Assembly: GCF_004348115.1 (NCBI RefSeq)
Contig: NZ_QPFB01000001.1
Location: 2,652,773-2,716,772 of the forward strand
Direction: 5' to 3'
DNA length: 64,000 nucleotides
Source: Stenotrophomonas sp. ATCM1_4
GTDB taxonomy: Bacteria; Pseudomonadota; Gammaproteobacteria; Xanthomonadales; Xanthomonadaceae
Below the pieces are notes generated by a model. The model saw only the letters and a program-made list of their open reading frames with translations. It was not told the origin of the DNA and ran no database searches. The position numbers and the translations under genes are program-made. Shown here in pieces: positions 62,746 to 64,000 of the stretch. Each line of letters opens with the position of its first letter. The stretch's first letter is position 1.

Positions 62746-64000
62746 CGTTGATTCCTTCATCGTCGGCGGCGCTCTCGGCGCCGGTTTTCGTGCCCTGCCG
62801 CGCGCCGGAGGCGTTGGTGCGGCGGGGGTCGCTGTCGTAGGTCAGGCCCGCCTTGTCGGCCCGCTCGTTGTCGTCCTTCTGCTCGCGGTCGACCTGCTCG
62901 GGGTCTTCGCCCGAGCCCAGCACCACCGCCGAGCGCGATTTGAAGCCGGCCCGCACGGCCTTCACTTCGGAATTGACGTCCTGCACCGGGTGGCTCCAGG
63001 GCCAACCCTCGGGCACCCACAGCGTTTCGGTGACGTCATCGCGCAGCGACGCGTAGCGCGGCACCTTCAGCAGGCCCGCCAGCACTGCCTGATCGAAGAA
63101 CGCATCGCGCACGCGCTGGCAGAACATCGGGATCATGAACAGCCACTGGTCCTGCTCGATGACGCGGCGGAACTCGTTGAGGATCAAGCGCAGCGCGCGG
63201 TCGGAGATGTTGCGCAGGTCGCCGGTCAGCACCTCGTAGGGCACGTCCTGGCTGGCCGCGATCGCCAGCAGGTGCCCCCGCAGGAAGTCGCCATAATCCG
63301 CACCGGCACCGGGCGGCTCGCTGAACTTCACGTCGGTGTCCGGCGGCAGCTCCTGCATCGTGCCGGGTTCAAGGCCCCCGATTGCGGTGCCGTCATCGTC
63401 CTCACCGGAGATCAGGTCACCGATGGCCTCCCCGTCCTCGCCGTCCGCGTTGGACTTCTTCGTGATGAACGCGGTGAACAGGTTGGCCAGGTTCTGCCGT
63501 TCGAGCACCGCATCGTCGAGGCGGTCCAGGTTGAACATCCGCAGCAACGCGGGAGCGGAACCCGGCACGCCTCGGATGGCACCTGCGCGGTTGGGGCGAT
63601 ACAGGTGCAGGACCTGCTCGGCGGGCACGCGCACCAGTTCATTGCCGTTGACCATCAGGTGCTGGTCGCCGGGGTGCTCGCGGTACATCCAGTAGGCGAC
63701 GCGCCGGCCGATGAGGTCGAACTCGATGCCCTGACGGATTGCGTTCCCGTTGCTGGCTACGCCGTTGTAGTGCTGCGGGCACTGCTCCGACTCGATCAGC
63801 TGGACCTGCAGCGGGACCGGCAGCCCATCCTCGCGCCGGCGGTACCGCAGCCGGGCGAACACTTCGCCCGCCTCCTTCCACTCGCGCCAGGCCAACGCCT
63901 GCATCCCATTCCAATCGAGCACGCCGTCGGCATCGGCGTACTTTCCCCAGCGGCGCCAGAGCTGGGTGACCTGCTTCTTGTGGGCCTTGCTGCCCCAGAT
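62735..64000 (-). CDS. Phage portal protein (lambda B-like, partial at right edge)
   Basis: The frame runs from the right window edge to a stop at 62735, at least 421 residues. Recognised by GMQALAWREWKEAGEVFARL, QCPQHYNGVASNGNAIRQGIEFDLIGRRVAYWMY and PYEVLTGDLRNISDRALRLILNEFRRVIEQ, typical of the lambda B family. Forms the dodecameric DNA portal. Terminase genes are expected just to the right. The first in-frame ATG-like codon in view (GTG at 63922) is not the start; the upstream frame stays open. Confidence 0.93.
   Translation of the reverse strand: MWGSKAHKKQVTQLWRRWGKYADADGVLDWNGMQALAWREWKEAGEVFARLRYRRREDGLPVPLQVQLIESEQCPQHYNGVASNGNAIRQGIEFDLIGRRVAYWMYREHPGDQHLMVNGNELVRVPAEQVLHLYRPNRAGAIRGVPGSAPALLRMFNLDRLDDAVLERQNLANLFTAFITKKSNADGEDGEAIGDLISGEDDDGTAIGGLEPGTMQELPPDTDVKFSEPPGAGADYGDFLRGHLLAIAASQDVPYEVLTGDLRNISDRALRLILNEFRRVIEQDQWLFMIPMFCQRVRDAFFDQAVLAGLLKVPRYASLRDDVTETLWVPEGWPWSHPVQDVNSEVKAVRAGFKSRSAVVLGSGEDPEQVDREQKDDNERADKAGLTYDSDPRRTNASGARQGTKTGAESAADDEGINDDE

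Overview
The window reads as a high-GC gammaproteobacterial chromosome of the family Xanthomonadaceae, most likely Stenotrophomonas. The basis is the housekeeping gene order (yceD-rpmF-fabH...fabD-fabG-acpP-fabF-pabB; hinT-recR-ybaB-dnaX-tRNA-Ser), a Kdo kinase of the KdkA type, and a lambda-like prophage typical of the group. No database was searched, so the genus is an inference.

Host part (1 to about 30.28 kb). The minus strand from about 7.5 kb down to 1 carries a fatty-acid synthesis cluster: yceD, rpmF, fabH, an unusual kinase-like membrane protein, fabD, fabG, acpP, fabF and a partial pabB. plsX, which lies between rpmF and fabH in E. coli, is missing. Divergent from it are a Maf/YceF pyrophosphatase, a GT39 membrane glycosyltransferase, a MoxR-DUF58-transglutaminase-Slp operon, a secreted HExxH protein, and hinT-recR-ybaB-dnaX followed by tRNA-Ser(GGA). 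Next come an unknown nuclease-like protein, a GH92 alpha-mannosidase with a palindromic operator, a GNAT acetyltransferase, a sugE guanidinium exporter behind a guanidine-II (mini-ykkC) riboswitch, SRP RNA, two small enzymes, an LPS inner-core pair (KdkA and a family-9 glycosyltransferase) and a sugar MFS transporter.

Island (about 30.28 to 46.7 kb). At 30264-30281 lies a tRNA-Ser 3' end with its terminator but no tRNA body, next to a P4-type integrase. This is what the far side of an integration into a minus-strand tRNA-Ser gene should look like, and it predicts an intact tRNA-Ser beyond 64 kb. The island is mosaic, visibly lower in GC in places, with a second integrase at 39.9 kb, duplicated fragments (an SRAP C-terminal remnant and an approximately 80-bp repeat), a frameshifted pseudogene and many small unknown genes. 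Cargo includes a secreted Gly-rich HExxH protein, a coupled DUF4747-like/membrane-protein pair behind a 16-bp palindrome, a serine hydrolase, a Xre/MbcA-RES toxin-antitoxin pair behind 11-bp iterons, an SRAP (HMCES/YedK) protein, and an HxlR regulator divergent from an NmrA-like reductase.

Prophage late region (46.8 kb to the right edge, minus strand). A lambda-type morphogenesis operon reads from right to left: portal (partial), S49 head protease/scaffold, decoration protein with an extra Ig-like-looking domain, major capsid, head-tail genes, tail terminator, major tail protein, the G/GT tail chaperones with a canonical T-TTT-TTC -1 frameshift site, tape measure, tail-tip M/L/K-like proteins and a 1477-residue J-like protein. 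Terminase, lysis and early genes are not in view and should lie to the right.
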